A stretch of 64,000 nt of DNA from Paulownia fortunei (Eukaryota > Streptophyta > Magnoliopsida > Lamiales > Paulowniaceae), in contig CM033111.1 of NCBI GenBank assembly GCA_019321725.1, positions 1,736,001 to 1,800,000 on the forward strand, given 5' to 3'. Below are positions 38,001 through 52,490 of the stretch, piece by piece. The notes under the pieces are model-generated. The model was not told where the DNA came from, did no database searches, and saw nothing but the letters and a program-made list of their open reading frames with translations. Position 1 is the first letter of the stretch. Each line of letters starts with the position of its first letter. Position numbers and translations under genes: made by a program.

Positions 38001-41000
38001 TACTTTCTGAGAAAAACAGACATGTATGTGCTTTTGGGTCATTAAAATAGCAAAAAATAAGAAAAGTTGTGGCTTTATCAGTTATGTTTTCACATGATTT
38101 TATTTTATTTTTCCAAAATAGCTTTAAACCAGAGACCTGAAACATCGCATTGGCTTAAATAACCCTTCTTTCTGTATAATGTAGGCAGCATTGTGCACTA
38201 TAAGGATAATAAAGAAAGTTCCCGACCTGGCAGAGAACTTTATAAATTCTGCAGCTGCCTTACTGAAAGAAAAGCACCATGGAGTTTTATTAACTGGAGT
38301 CCAGCTTTGTACAGATATTTCGAAAGTCAGTAATGAGGCTCTTGAGTATTTCAAAAAGGTAAATTTTCCACCATCGACTCTATGTATTTTCTGGAGATAG
38401 TCTTTAGAAGCCAACATATGAAGAAGCTGCCAACTTGACAAGATTATGATCTTTTTTCTTTTTACTTTTTTTCCTCTGGGTGGTTCCAGAAATCCATAGA
38501 CGGCTTAGTCAAAGTTCTAAAGGATCTTGCAAACAGTCCATATGCACCTGAGTATGACATTTCTGGGATTACAGATCCTTTTCTTCATATTAGATTACTC
38601 AAGCTTTTGGGTGTGTTGGGCCAAGGAGATGCTGATGCTAGTGATACTATGAATGATATTCTTGCCCAGGTAACTTCGCATTTTCAATGCGCCAACTTGC
38701 TTTCTAAGTTCAGATAATGCTTTAAATTTTTTATACAAGATTGTTCTTCACAATCACTAACTTCAGAGCACGTTGCTGAATGAAATCATGACTGATTTTC
38801 AAATATTTGTACCCATTGAAAAGCGTTTCTTCTTTGTGTCCATATAGTATTAATCATGTGGCATTCTGAATTAAGGTTCAAATGTCTTGAAATTGATTTG
38901 TAATTTCTGTTCTCTCTTGCCATGAGTCAACTTGCATTGCAACTCTGAGCTTTAAATGAAGAAGAGGATACTCTCCTTCACTTCTTAGATTTTACTTGTT
39001 TTCTTATATTATTGCTAATTAATGCCTTAATAAAACAGAAATTGTTGGCTTGATGTGTGGTATTACCTTGCATGATTGTTCTGTCATATGGATCACATCA
39101 ATCTTTGCAGACGGTTCCAGTTCTTAAAAATAGGATCTTGACATGCCTCATGGAGTAGCCAGGCCAAGGTTGATTATCTTTGATATCAACATTCAACTTC
39201 GTATTTATCAGACAGAATGTCAAAATTCTGTCTGTAATGGTGGAGATGACCTTAATGGACAGTGAACTGTTCTTGGTCATTTTTTTCTTTGAATTTTTTT
39301 TTTGAAAATCTTTCACAACTTTTGCATTCGAGTTAGTTTTATGTGGAAAATTTTGCTGGTGACTTCAGAGTTGTAGTTGTAGAATTTAAATTAGGATTTT
39401 GATCCACTGGCAATTATTTAAGTTTCCGAGATAATTCAGCCATTGCACGGGATGAGGCAACTTGCATGTGGTTTGATATTTAGTGAACTTATTCTTGAAG
39501 ATAAACAATTTCAGTTAATCACTCAGCACTTTGGGTATCCACCCTTCCCCCGTGGCAATTCAAAACTAGAAAACGAGAGAGAATAAAATGTGGTTTTGTT
39601 ATCAATCTCAGAATTGTTCATATTGATGATTTCACGATTGGCACTTGAATTCCTTAATTCGGTGCTTTCCAACAGATACTCTGTCCTGTGTAACAAAGTG
39701 TCACTTGTTTTGTCTCCCTGATATTGTAGGTGGCAACCAAAACCGAGTCAAACAAAAATGCAGGGAATGCCATCCTCTACGAATGTGTTGCTACAATCAT
39801 GAGCATTGAAGATAATGGAGGGTTAAGGGTACTTGCTGTCAATATTTTGGGAAGATTTTTGTCCAGCCGTGACAACAATATCAGGTCATCTTCATTCATT
39901 TGGTTTGACCACTTCTTGGGATTTGTCAGGAATACCATATATTTGCTTTGTTTACATTTCCTGGAATAAGGGATGGAATTAGGGCATTCTTGAGTTTCTC
40001 TAAAAATGTGAATATGACAATTGTTATCAGACTTTTGTGCTCCATCAAAAAATTGATAATTTTATTCAATTTTTCTGGGTAAACTTTCAGAGCCATTTTT
40101 AGTTTAACCTTTTAGCTAATGTTTGGGATATTTACTTATGCGTAAATGTCTTTACTAAATATGCAATATTGAAAGTTCATATATGTAATTTTCCATGCTC
40201 TCTCAGAGGCCTGGACATGTCTTGCATGCAGAATTGTTCTCTTAGAGTCAAGCATCCACCAAATGATGATAGTATGCACCTTCTTTGGAATCCTAGTAAA
40301 GGACAAATCTTAGAAGAAGCATCCAACAAGATCAAATCTTCTATTCAGATTAGAACCTTCCACTTAAAGTGCCTTTCAGTGTCATGTAAATACTTATGAT
40401 TTCCCTGTGAACCAACATTTTACATATTCCCCACATCATTAGGAACTGGTCGAATTTAGTTTATCTGATCCTAGTTCTTTAACAGTGGATTTTAAATGCA
40501 ATTCCAGGTTTTGTTTGTTCCAGTTGGGCCTGGTATGGATTCAGTTTCTTCCAGATAGAAGCTGGAATTGCCAGCATTTTTTTTTTAAATTTTAATTCAT
40601 ACAGAAAGGCATTTGAATTTTTTTTATGACATTGCGTAATTAATATATTGCTTCCTCATGAAATCAAATTACGTATTCAAAGTTCTGTTGTAGTTTGCAA
40701 TATTACTGAGCCCTGCTGATATCCCGTAAACTAACTCACGTGTATGGATAATTAATCTGATTATATACAATTGGTCAAATCTAGTCTGATCCTATTTACA
40801 GATTGGAAACAGATTTTTAAAGTTTGCTTTCTTGTTCCGTATTCAGAGTTTTGTCTTTATTTGATGTACCTGGTAAGAAGTTTCTTATTTTTTCTGGATC
40901 ATGCTTTTCTGTCTGATGAAGTTAGAAGATGTTATTTCAGATATGTCGCATTGAATATGCTGATGAAAGCCATTGCCTTAGATAGTCAAGCAGTGCAGAG

Positions 41001-44000
41001 GCATCGAGTCACAATTCTGGAATGTGTAAAGGTGTGATGGAACCACACACTATTTATTTTCCCTAAAATTGATAAGTTTTCTTTGCTTTTCCAAATATTT
41101 CTTGATTCTATCGGTTTCATCTGTTTTCGAAATATGATACAAAGTTGTCAATGATGTTCCTATGCACTTAATTAGCTTTAGTTTTGACTTTAGTTCTTCT
41201 AGATTATAGTTCTTGGTGAATAAAGTGTAGTGGCTTAGTTGGGCAGCGGCCATAACTTTTCACATCAGATAGGTCAACCCCCCTCAAAACCCCAAAACAA
41301 CCCAACAATCTAGTTGTGCCAATAATTGTTTTCAAGTTCCTCTGTTCCTGGTGAGGCTTTCTGATTGAAATCCATAAGTATATTGTTCCGTTTATCTGTT
41401 TTTTGTTTTTCCTACTATCTCCTAAAACTTAGTTTTCTAGGAGATCATATTGGCTCTACCATTTTAGCAACTCATCGATGCTTATTTGATGTCAGGATTC
41501 AGATGCTTCAATTCGTAAACGGGCCCTTGAGCTTGTTTATCTTCTGGTAAATGAAAACAACGTGAAGTCTTTGACGAAAGAGCTTGTTGACTATCTTGAA
41601 GTAAGTGACCCAGAATTTAAGGGAGACCTCACAGCAAAAATTTGCTCTATTGTGGAGAAGTAAGTTAAACAAGTTAAAAAACTTCTAGTCTCCATCCCTG
41701 ATGTAAGAATCTTTATTATATGATCATTGATGTTTGCTGTACTCAAGTGTGCGGTGTAAGTGTGTCCTATGTGTTTAGCAGTTCATAATTCTGGAATATG
41801 GTAAATTGGTTTATTTGATATGAACTGACTGTGACTTGAAGTTTTGATTTCGAGCTAGAATTTCTGTTTTATGAGTAGGTTTCATTATATCTGGAGAGGT
41901 ATTTAGATCTTTTGCGATCTTGATTTGAACTGAAATAACAATTTATTTAATAGGGCATTTTAAAAGTTTCTTTCTTCTCTGTTTCCCTATCGGCGACGTC
42001 TCTTTTATCTGTCCCTCTACCCAAAAAATGTATTGCATGTCATAATATTTTTTCCCTCTCCTTTTTGTCTTTTATCTCTATTATTTCTCAATTTTAAGGG
42101 CATCTGTTCACTGACTTTGTTCATTGATTTTCTGTGGGCTTATCACCCCAACAGTGATTATATTGACAATACATTTCACATGGTTGAACTTGAATAATTA
42201 AATACCTTCTAGTTTATTGCAGTTCTTCATAGCTTTATATCATCTGCTGTGTGGTGCTCCAGGTTTTCCCCTGAGAAAATATGGTACATTGATCAGATGC
42301 TCAAGGTTCTGTCAGAGGTATGCCTAACACTCTGAGTTTCTGTTAATACTGAACTTGGCTGTAAAAAGTTGAGGTTCTTCTTGATAATTGACAAAGAAGA
42401 AATATCATGCTTATTATATCGCGTACCAATAGTGTCTTATCAATTCATGCGACCATAAGATACAGAAAAGAACAAATTTCATGTAAATAATCTTTCCATT
42501 ATCCTGTGATATTGACTAGAATAGAGTGGCCTTTACAAAATCTAGAGAGATAAAATTCATATATTAAGGTGATTGGGGTATGTCAAAGTCTAGAACTTGG
42601 CGATTGGGAAGTGACTTTGTGGATCACAAAGTTAAAAAGGACAATACCTTATCTTGATGCAAAAGCGCTAGTACATGCTTGTTATATTATAACAAACAAA
42701 TTCAGTTGTTGCGGCCATACATTACTTGGTAAATGCTTTTGCGCTTTTTGCCCAAATTATATGCAACGTCAATAGACTTTTGACCTCATAATAGTGAGTA
42801 ATTTTACTATCTAACGAAAAAAATAAAAAAGAAAAATTTAACTAAAATGTTGGGAGCTAATTCTAGAAGCATTCTTGGCATAAGAGAATGCTAAATGGTA
42901 ATGAACACTTGTTATTCCACACCAATGAGTGAAAGTATTTGTGTCGCTAGAAAAAAATGTACACAATATAACATTTTTGTTGGGAATGTTTACTATGGCG
43001 GAGGTTATCATTAATAACATTTGAGTTCCAAAGTAGTATTTTCAATCAACCATCCATGTTGCCTGCACGTTTATCTTGTTGCTCATAAGTTTTTTTAAAA
43101 GTACGCTATATTATCTGATTTCTACTGAACGATACATGTTCCTGTGATGTTTATCTTGTCCCTCATGACTTCTTGCAAAAGTATGCTATATTGTCTAATC
43201 TGTATTATCAATGAAAAACTGGACCTGGCCCATTTTGCTTGAGAACTGATTGTTGTGCTTTGCATTGCAGGCTGGAAATTATGTGAAGGACGATGTGTGG
43301 CATGCCCTTGTTGTTGTAATCACTAATGCCCCCAACCTCCATGGGTATTCTGTAAGATCGCTGTACAAGGCTGTGCAAACAGCAGTTGAACAGGTATACT
43401 GTAGCTGCGGTAGGATAGATTCTTCTATTAAATCTCGATAATTTTTATTGTACTTGTCCACTCATTTCTTGAAATTGTGCTATGTCTTCACCAGGAAACT
43501 CTTGTTCGAGTTGCTGTTTGGTGCATTGGAGAATATGGGGAGCTGTTGGTTAGTAATGCAGGAGTGCTTGATGTAGAGGATCCAATAACTGTGAGTTCAT
43601 GCTTTTTGAAGTTTTTCTTAATTTTCATATAAAATTTCGACCATACTTTTGTATCAATTGGGTACTGAAATTGTCCACCAATTTCTGTTGGTGAGTGCTT
43701 GTCGACTGGGCCTAATAGATGCCGGGGAGCAAATAAGTTATTTCATTGTACTTTACATTGAGCCTTATTACATTAGGTTAGAAAGTCCAGTAATTAACGC
43801 TTTTTCTGAAAAATGTCAAGGTTTTTCGTTCTTTATCATGCATGCTTTTTTTCAAGTTCCTTGCCCTCTTTGACAATGATGGAATGTGTACTTTGTCAAG
43901 GATATTTCAAATGGGATAAGTCAAAGGCTGCAATTCTCTTACTCTTCAAGTTTGTTCCCTTTTGGTGGAGCACCCACCCTTTGTCTTATCAACTTCATAT

Positions 44001-47000
44001 TACCATTTGTCATCGTATTAGTTTTTGTTTTAGCTCCTTTTTAACCATCTGATCCTCGTAGTTGAAATAGAAAGTACAGAAGGATCTCACATGCATAATT
44101 ATAAGTTAGTTTTTGGGCTTGGTTTTGGGAGGATGGAAAGAGTATCTAGCTCGAAATTTCATAGAGCTTAAAACCTCTTACCCTAATGCTGCACACTTAT
44201 ACAGCTTTATGCAGTCGCTAAGTCCTTTAAATTACTTCTTTTTGTGTTTTCAAGCATACCTATTTTCAATGATGATGTGAAGAAGAATGATAATTTCTCA
44301 ATTAATTGACAAGTTTATAGTAATTATTTGTTTGCAAAAAGCTATGTAATTGGGTCTAACAGCTTAAAATATATTTCATCTCTTTATTCTTGTTATCATC
44401 ATCACTACTACTAGTCTTTGAGTGGTGCTTCAAAGTCTTCATTTTGTGGACAACTTTGACAATTTTGTTGTCCGGAACAGGTAACGGAGGCCGATGCAGT
44501 TGATGTTGTAGAAACTGCAATTGGACATCATTCTTCAGATCTCACAACTCGGGCTATGTGCTTGATTGCTTTGTTAAAGCTATCTAGTCGTTTTCCATCC
44601 TGTTCAAAGTATGTCACCATCACTCCACTGCAAAAGATTATGCTCTATTACGTGGAGCATACCTGCATGTTCCCACCGTTTTGCAAACTTATGCATCTTC
44701 CCGTATTTATGCGCAATATTTATTTCTTATATATATTTTTTATTTTGTTTTGAAGACCTGCATAATTGATTGTCTGATTTCATATTTTTTGCTTCTATTT
44801 TCTGCTGTAGGGAACATATAATGTTTATGTGCATGTACTTATCCCTATAACATTCATAATGTTATTGCATTTTCAGATATTTTCATTTATTGCTTTAATT
44901 TCCTTTATCAAGTTAGGAAATATTTCTAATCTATCACAGGAGGATAAATGACATTGTCCGTCGTCTTAAAGGAAGCTTCGTGCTTGAACTGCAACAGAGA
45001 GCAATTGAGTTCAATTCTATTATTGAGAAGCATGAGAAAATCAGGTATAGTTAAAGAGTCTTTAATTTGTAAATTCGGACATTCATCTCTTTTGGTTCTT
45101 TATTACATGGTTCTATGAGGATGCTGGATGCATTTGTTCAGGTCTGCCTTGGTTGAAAGGATGCCGGTACTTGATGAGGCAACCTTTAGTGGGAGGAGAG
45201 CTGGTTCCGTGCCAGCTGCTGTTTCAACTTCACAAGGAGCTCTTCCAAAAATTCCTAATGGAGTTGCCAAATCCACTTCAGCTCCTCTTGTTGATTTGCT
45301 TGATCTTAGTTCTGATGACATCCCAGCACCTGGCTCCTCTGGCGGCGATTTTCTTCAGGATCTTCTTGGGGTTGATGTATCCCCAGCTTCTTCACAAGGT
45401 TGATTTCGCTTATGCACAGAAGTGAAACAATAATTAGCTTGGAATGCTTTGGAATTGTCTGAAACCTTTTGCATTTTATATCATGCCAATCCTCGAAATA
45501 TGTGCCTTAAATATACCCTCTTATTTCTCTTATTGGTTGCTTTAAAAAATTCATGAATAGCAAGAGCTTGATTCTTGGACAAGTAGATCTTCTGACAGCC
45601 ACATGTCAGACAGTTATACTGTTATTTACTTATTATTATAACCAAGAGACACCAAGTACTATGCAATATAAGTTGATTGATGTTTGACCTCTGTTATAAT
45701 ATTGCTTCTTTGATTGGAGGTTGTAGTTTACCTGGGCACAGCTTAATGTCACATAAGCTCTTTCTGTTATGCATGAAATTTGAAGCCATTTGTTTCTGTT
45801 TTCAATATTTCAGGAACCAATCAGACCCAAACTAGCAGTACTGATGTATTGCTGGACCTTTTGTCGATTGGAACTCCTCCAGCTCAAACTAGCTCATCCA
45901 CGCTTGATATTTTATCTTCCAGTCAAGATAATAAAAGTTCAGTGGATGTGTTAGGCGAATTGGCCTCCCCCTCACCTTCAGCACAAGCCTCTTCCCCTGT
46001 TGGAAGTTCTTCAATGATGGATTTGTTGGATGGCTTTGGAACCGGCCCGTCACTGCCTCGTATGTTTCATCAGTTATGTACCATGTTCATTACTATGTTT
46101 TTGGTATATTTTTAACACCCTTGCTTTGAGTTGCAGAAACCAATGGCCCAACCTATCCTGCAGTTGTTGCATTTGAAAGCAATTCTTTAAAAGTGACCTT
46201 CAACTTCTCAAAGGAGCCTGGCAGCCCACAGACCACACTAATCGGGGCTCAATTTATGAACAAGTCGCCCAATATCTACTCAAATTTTGTATTCCAGGCT
46301 GCCGTCCCCAAGGTAACTTAAGGGTGCTATTGTCCTAACTTTTATGTTATTTGAACGCTGGGAGGTTGAAGTTTTGGTAAGAGATTATTCCAGGTCATTT
46401 TCTGCTTGCAATAGCTAAAATATGTTATTGCATATTCTTATTGTCTTGTATGAAGTGTAGTTGTCGTTACTTGATATTGATGCATAGATGTTCACGTGCT
46501 GCAATTGATATGAGAATGAGAAAGATCTTGAGGAAGATTGATGCTTTTTACTGTTAGTCACTATTGCAGTCTGCAGAATTGCTGTTGAATAATTAGCATG
46601 TAATGGTTTCATGTCCGTATCTTCTTCCTTATAGATATTGCTGAGGCTTTTGTCTTACTGTGAAGCTCTGCACCTGACTCCATGTGGCTTTTGATGTTAC
46701 TTGAATAGTTGAATGGCATAATTTTGCACCTAATATATATTTTTTGTTCTTGTGTCGGGATAGTGGGGGGCGCTTTTTTCCTTGCTTAATTATTTTGTGT
46801 ATTACCTGCAGTTTCTTCAATTGCACTTGGATCCAGCTAGCAGTAATACACTTCCTGCAAGTAGTAATGGATCTATCACGCAGAAGTTAAGAGTTTCAAA
46901 CAGCCAGCACGGCAAGGTATGCAAAATTGTTTATGCTTATATTTTTTGAAATTCTCAGATGAACCACCTATTTCTTCCTCAGTTTTTTCTTTTCTGGTAG

Positions 47001-47405
47001 AAGCTTTTCATTAAATATACAGTGTGCAATAAGTGATGCACACAGTTTAACATTTTTTTCATTTTTTTCCTTTAAAAAATAACCACGTTTATGTAGCAGG
47101 GGTTAGGCATGGGATATTGATGCACGCAATTTAATCTTACTAGTGATATTAAGAATCGATTGATGCAATGTGCGTAGATACTGATGTTGTAGCTTTTCGC
47201 TTTCCCATTTTAACTGGGAGTCTGTGGAGGTTCATCTTGTTTTTTTTGGTGAACATTTTACAAGTTCATGTACATTTTGTGCATATATGAAATTATGCTT
47301 TTGCTTCAGAAATCCCTGGTCATGCGTGTAAGGATAAATTACAAGGTGAATGACAAAGATGTTTTGGAGGAAGGACAAATCAACAACTTCCCCCGCGATT
47401 TGTGA
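35040..47405 (+). CDS. AP-1 complex subunit gamma (gamma-adaptin)
   Basis: Large subunit of the clathrin adaptor AP-1, which sorts cargo at the trans-Golgi network and early endosome. Eighteen coding exons: 35040-35071, 36824-37126, 37317-37458, 38185-38358, 38490-38669, 39730-39884, 40941-41031, 41496-41659, 42263-42317, 43271-43393, 43495-43590, 44481-44608, 44940-45044, 45142-45398, 45814-46059, 46137-46312, 46812-46916, 47310-47405. They join without a break to 875 residues, matching the family (about 876). Residues 1-560 are the helical-repeat trunk ([20 protein letters not shown] near the N-terminus). A flexible hinge (about 580-750) carries clathrin-box-like LLDL motifs ([28 protein letters not shown]), and residues 751-875 are the gamma-ear domain that binds accessory proteins. 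The start ATG opens the short first exon, [10 protein letters not shown]. Intron 1 is 1.75 kb, and intron 2 looks U12-type. Confidence 0.97.
37127..37316 (+). other. Candidate U12-type (minor spliceosome) intron
   Basis: This gamma-adaptin intron begins GTATCCATTC, close to the U12 donor consensus GTATCCTTT. Near its end it carries TATCTTAACT, close to the U12 branch-site consensus TTCCTTAAC, with the branch adenosine about a dozen bases before the acceptor GCACAG. Short branch-to-acceptor spacing is characteristic of U12 introns. The junction is confirmed by the conserved reading [18 protein letters not shown]. Confidence 0.65.
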
Positions 47406-50400
47406 GGGAATGGCCCTTGATAATGGACTCTTGTTAATTCTCACAGTGGAGAAGCATCTTTGTAGTTTCAGGCAAAATTTTGTTACATTGTTTTGGCGAT
47501 CTGGCACCGCAATTGAACTATTTTTGAGTGGCTTCAGCCGGTAACCCTCTCTTTACTTTTTATTTCTTCCCTGAAAGGGTAGTTTATGTACATTGTTATA
47601 AGAAAAATTCCTGTAAGCTTTTGTGGAATCAAAGTTTGCCTTGTGAGGCACATATAGGAGGAGCTCGTGCAAAGTTTTTCCCTCGTTGCTAGAGTTTTGA
47701 TTTCTGATTTTGTAAGCCTAATTTATTATAAAACCTTTTGTATTCGATTCAAAATGCATCTTTGTAATATAGACATTCAAAATTTTATCAACCATTATGT
47801 CAAATCTTTGTATTTTCTTTTGGAGCAATATAAGGCTATTCTCCCGGTTTGAAGCTCGACTAGTTCACTCAAATACATGCATGTATTGCAAAAGTTCGCC
47901 TGTATGTAAGAGTGATATGGAATATTGAAAGCTCGTTTAGAGGCACTATATCATATTTAGTCGACTTTTAACATTAATTTCCATGAGTTTTATTTCCCTT
48001 TCCTATATTATTTCCATCTTTAGTTTCATTTATTACATAAACAAGCAACAATGAGTGTTGCAATTGTCATGGCTCTGAATAAAAGAAACACATTTTTTTT
48101 TTAATTAATGGTTATTTATTTGGTAAATAATGGTTTTAGAGACTCTCAAAGTTAAGAAAATAATGGAAACTATTAGATTAAACCCTGGCCTGAATACAAA
48201 CAAGGAGGCAAAAATGGGTCTCGCAATCCAACGAATAAATGCAATTGTCTCAATGTGACCATATATTGTACTTTTTCTTCACATGAAAATTTTAAATTTT
48301 CATGGTTGGAGCCAATGGCATATTTTACTGTTACTGCTACTCCCTGCAACTGCATGTGAATGAGAATGGGACAATGCAAATATTGTAATTTTATATAAAC
48401 TTCTAATTGATTCCCATGTACCACTACTAATTTTCAATTCTTTTTAGACTATAGATAGATCAGCCCAGATTATGAGGCAAAATAGGTTAGTTACTCGAAT
48501 TTCAAGACCAAAAGTTGATTAATAAGGTTGTATTAATAGAAGTCCTATAAAGTACAGCACATTTCACTTGGCGTTCATAGTTCATACAGCACAGCACAGC
48601 TACACATAAAATCTTGGACAACACACATTTGGATATTTAATTGGTAAAACTTGTTCGAGAAATCAAATTCTAAGCCCTCTTGCTGCATTAACTTGAAATG
48701 GGCCACACCATTTTACCTGTATGGCACATGTAATCCATCTCCTTTCAACATTGATGTAATATGATCCCCAACTTACCAGCACGTTTGATGCTTTGATGGG
48801 CTTCGTTTTTTGGAGGCATTTTGCTTGATAAAATCGTAAGATTTTGTAAGGGCTAGAAATCATGTGTTGTTTTCTAGCAAACATTTCATGCTGTCCACTC
48901 AAATATTAATTAAGTAAATTTTAGAGTTATTATATTTATATTTAATGAAATATTAACGATATCATGTTCCCTTTCTAGTACCAAGAATAGTTTGATTGCT
49001 CTGACTGAACAAGTGATTTAATGGTTTTCTAATAGGTCTTCGGATCATCATAGTCTTGAAATGCTGTAGTAAAATTGCAGCTTCATTTGCCATCATGTCT
49101 CTACTGTTATTGTTTTTGTAACGTTCTCTTAGTGAGGTAGAGGTCATGAAACTGATGCTAAAAGTTAAGCCTATTTGTTCTGTGCATTCTCAATTGAGTA
49201 AAATTGCACTGCTTGAAAGAGAACTATGATGGCCAAAAAATGTATACTTTCACTTTCAATTTTCCAATGAAATATTTACTGTCTGCATTGTTACATGTTA
49301 CTTAAGTCTTTCCCAACATGTTTTCTTTTTTTGTTCTTCATTATTTCTTACTGGTGGAAATGCTAAAATTTTACCTCTAACCAGCTCTAGGAAATGCTGT
49401 TAATCTTGAATTCACTTACTTTTATGCTGCTATATACTTCTTCCAGTGGGCTGCACATATGATAAAAGTACAGCAGCATTGCTCTGGTTTCATCTTTTTC
49501 TCAAGATATTCCATCCAAAAAAGAAAGAAAACTATGACATTTAGACAAGATCTGAGGGAAGTAAGAAAAGATAAAAGAAAGAAATATTGCCAAGTTTTTG
49601 CAATACATTGTTCCCGCCAGATTGCTTACACTTTTTTCTTTTTTCTGTTGGACCATTTGATAGCTTTACCTGTTGGAGCACGGAATATAGTATGTTGGAA
49701 GGGACATGAATTATTGCACTATATCAAAAGCTTAAGAGAGCACTCCATGGATGGCCCCATATCCACTGACTTACAAGTGATGATCAACTTTTCAAATCAG
49801 GGTTTTTTTCATCATTAACAGAGTGCACGGCTCCCATTTTTCTTTGTTTTACTCGTCCCAATTTGCAAACATTATCATTTTTTTCCACATCTCATTGGAT
49901 TGCACAGTGAAAATTGTATCAGAGCTCATTTGTAGGAATCCCAAGTTTCTAAAATGCAGCACATAGTTTAGCACTAAAAACCAGTTCTTTAAAGGGATTG
50001 TAATAAACTAATAATGTTTGGGATTCTGGGAAAGTCCATGCCTTGAGTCATTGAATGTTAAAGTAGTCAATCCTTGGACCTTGTATGAACTTCATTTGCT
50101 TGGATACTAGTGGTTACTTTACATGATCTTTTTAATTTACCCTTGTGTAATTTTTGTTGAAATAAATACTTTTGAGGAGTTGTTGGGACGTTTTCAAAAG
50201 CTATATTTTATTAATTCGTTAAATAGAGAGGAGACAACCGACGCTTGTCTTGCACATACTTGAGCAATGAACCAAGTATTTCAATCTTCCTTGTGATTGA
50301 ATCCCTTTGTCCTAATACCAAACCTTTTTATTTGTCCCCACAATGATTTTACAGTTGTGTTAATTCTGAGCCATCTCAATATTTCCCCCATAGGATGCAC

Positions 50401-51470
50401 ATATGAGCAAAATACTTGTCCCACTCCCTCTTTTACCAAGACCATTCCCTCTCACCAAGAAAGAAAAGCAATACATTTTCAAAAAGAAGTAATTAACTAA
50501 AAAAGAATAGAGATTTTGGAAGAACTCCTATTACCCTAGGCCTACAACCACACCTAACACAAGAAGAAATTTTGTATAAATAATCCCACCAAGTTGCTTT
50601 CACTGCTACAGAACAGAAGAGAACATGGGTTGCATAATAACCTTGAGATTACACTCACAATTGACCCCATATATGTGCCCCTCAAGTCAAGTTTTCCAAT
50701 CAAGGTTCTTCTTCATCATCACAAGAGTGCCTTCCTACTACTTTTTACCGATCCCACCACCACTATCAGTTTCATCCCACACAATTGGGCAGAGAATAAA
50801 GTGCCAAAGTTCATTTCTTGGAACCGGAAGTTTCCAAAAAGCATCATGTCACTATACTGAACAACTACTTTCATTTCTTCATCTAAATTCTTTGAACATA
50901 TTATAATATGTTTAGCATGAATACAAGTCCAAAGAAAAGAGAAGTGGGAGCAGCTTGGGAAGTTGCGGAAGATCAATGCTCATCATACACTAAGGCATTT
51001 TGGAATTGAAGCACTGGCTTTTTTTCTCTCCGCATTTTTTTTTTTTTTGCTGGGGTAATTGGGAGCTAGACTAGCAAAGGGTTGTTGCATCAAGAAACAT
51101 GAAGAACCTTTAAAAGTATGGTCACACAAATTACAACTGCCAAGATTTAGTGGAATCAATTTTTCCAAGAGAGAAGATGATGGAATTTGAATTGAAGATA
51201 AAAAGTTTGGCCATCTGTCAATCCACAAAGTGTGATGTGAAAAAGAAGCATCATTCAACATAAGTTGCATAAAAAGAAACCAAAAAGAAAAGTAAAAAAC
51301 AAAAGCATAACAGGAGGGGTGGGGGGAAGGAGAAAAACAAGGAAAAGAACTCTAACAATTGAATGTCTGATTACTGATTACTGATTACTGAACAAGTTTC
51401 AGAGCCAAAAGCAAAAAGGTACTGCTCATACCCTACATTGGTATCTCGTATAGCCTGAACTTAATGATTT
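47406..51470. other. Convergent spacer between AP-1 gamma and ATL genes
   Basis: The two flanking genes point toward each other, so the ends are 3' untranslated regions. The middle is AT-rich with no recognised gene. A consensus-looking TATAAATA at 50575-50582 followed by an ATG frame at 50625 is listed separately. The frame at 49459-49818 (119 codons) resembles nothing known. Confidence 0.55.
50575..50906 (+). other. TATA box plus small unrecognised frame
   Basis: TATAAATA at 50575-50582 lies 43 bp before an ATG at 50625 in a good context (GAACATGGG). The frame runs 93 codons to 50906 and starts MGCIITLRLHSQLTPYMC. An overlapping frame in another phase is about as long, which lowers the coding case. 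A short non-coding transcript or nothing at all are both plausible. Confidence 0.2.
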
Positions 51471-52490
51471 TCATGGTAAACTTGCATTAATAGCATTAGA
51501 ATAATGTGTAGCTGTGGAACTAGGGAATTTACCTTTCTTGGACCACAGCCAGATCTTGGAAACAGAAAAGCTTTCACCTTTAGCCCCATTGTTAATTTTC
51601 TTCCCATCAGCGTCAGCAGCAGCAGCATCCCCCTCAGTTGTGAAATTCCCTATTTGCCCACCTCTCCCTTTCACGGGCCTCACATCACTACCCTCAACAC
51701 CATGTTCTCTATCTCTACTACTGGGGCGCAAGGCAACTTGCAGGTCCGAATCAGCAACCACATATTGGAATGAACCCATAGAATAACACCTCCTAGCATC
51801 CAAATTGCTGTTGCTAGTCTCTCCAACTTCACTTTCTTCATTTGCACCATTATTTGTGCTCCTGAATTTGCCAAGTCTCACTGAAAACACCCTTTTCTCA
51901 TTAATAACAGCGCTGTTATCATCTTCTCTAGGCTTCAAAACACAAGGGACCCCAACAAAACCTGCATTTCCTGAACTCACATCCTCAGTTTCTTTTGAAT
52001 CTTCAAAATAAAAAACTGGGTTCTCAAAAGAAAATCCAGGTGACAAGATTACTCCTCTGCAAAGTGGGCATGTTGAGTTTGACAGCAACCATGTGTCTAT
52101 ACAATCAATGTGGAAGGCATGACTGCACGATGGCAGCAACCTTAGCTTGTCCTGTTCTGAGAATTCACATAAACAAACAGCACAGTCAAAAGGCTCCTTT
52201 AAGCCCATAATATCCTCATACAGAAAAACTGGGAGAGCATCAATATGGGCTTGATCTAGACCAGAGTCATGTAAATTAAAAAGCTGCTGTAACTGCCTTT
52301 GAAAAGCACCAGAAGTGGACATTTCTGGGTAATTATGGGATTGTGCAGATCTCTGCTTCAGGAGGAACCTTATGAGCAAGTGGAGAAGAGCAGCAATGAA
52401 GAATACAACCGCTAGTACTACTATGATGAAAAGAATGACAGGGCTGATTTTGCTTCCAAACGCTGATTGAATCCAAGACATTTTTAGCAC
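51471..52490 (-). CDS. ATL-family RING-H2 E3 ubiquitin ligase, ATL46-like
   Basis: An intronless 339-residue protein, as usual for ATL genes. A transmembrane helix spans about residues 17-40. The GLD motif is at 77-79, and the RING-H2 zinc ligands are C103, C106, C122, H124, H127, C130, C141 and C144, with the expected P100 and W134 that contact the ubiquitin-conjugating enzyme. The wording from [19 protein letters not shown] through the RING to [10 protein letters not shown] matches the ATL46/ATL47/ATL13 subgroup as remembered, with ATL46 closest. ATL proteins are membrane-anchored ligases that transfer ubiquitin to substrates, often in stress or defence. The specific substrate is unknown. 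The tail is hydrophilic and poorly conserved. M1 or M4 could be the start; the first is used. The N-terminus is shorter than I recall for ATL46. Confidence 0.93.
   Translation of the reverse strand: MLKMSWIQSAFGSKISPVILFIIVVLAVVFFIAALLHLLIRFLLKQRSAQSHNYPEMSTSGAFQRQLQQLFNLHDSGLDQAHIDALPVFLYEDIMGLKEPFDCAVCLCEFSEQDKLRLLPSCSHAFHIDCIDTWLLSNSTCPLCRGVILSPGFSFENPVFYFEDSKETEDVSSGNAGFVGVPCVLKPREDDNSAVINEKRVFSVRLGKFRSTNNGANEESEVGETSNSNLDARRCYSMGSFQYVVADSDLQVALRPSSRDREHGVEGSDVRPVKGRGGQIGNFTTEGDAAAADADGKKINNGAKGESFSVSKIWLWSKKGKFPSSTATHYSNAINASLP

Noticed and set aside
49459..49818. 119-codon plus-strand frame
   Set aside because: Lysine- and phenylalanine-rich, with no recognised domain, promoter or splice signals.
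51504..51786. Plus-strand frames opposite the ATL gene
   Set aside because: They are antisense shadows of a well-supported RING-H2 coding region.
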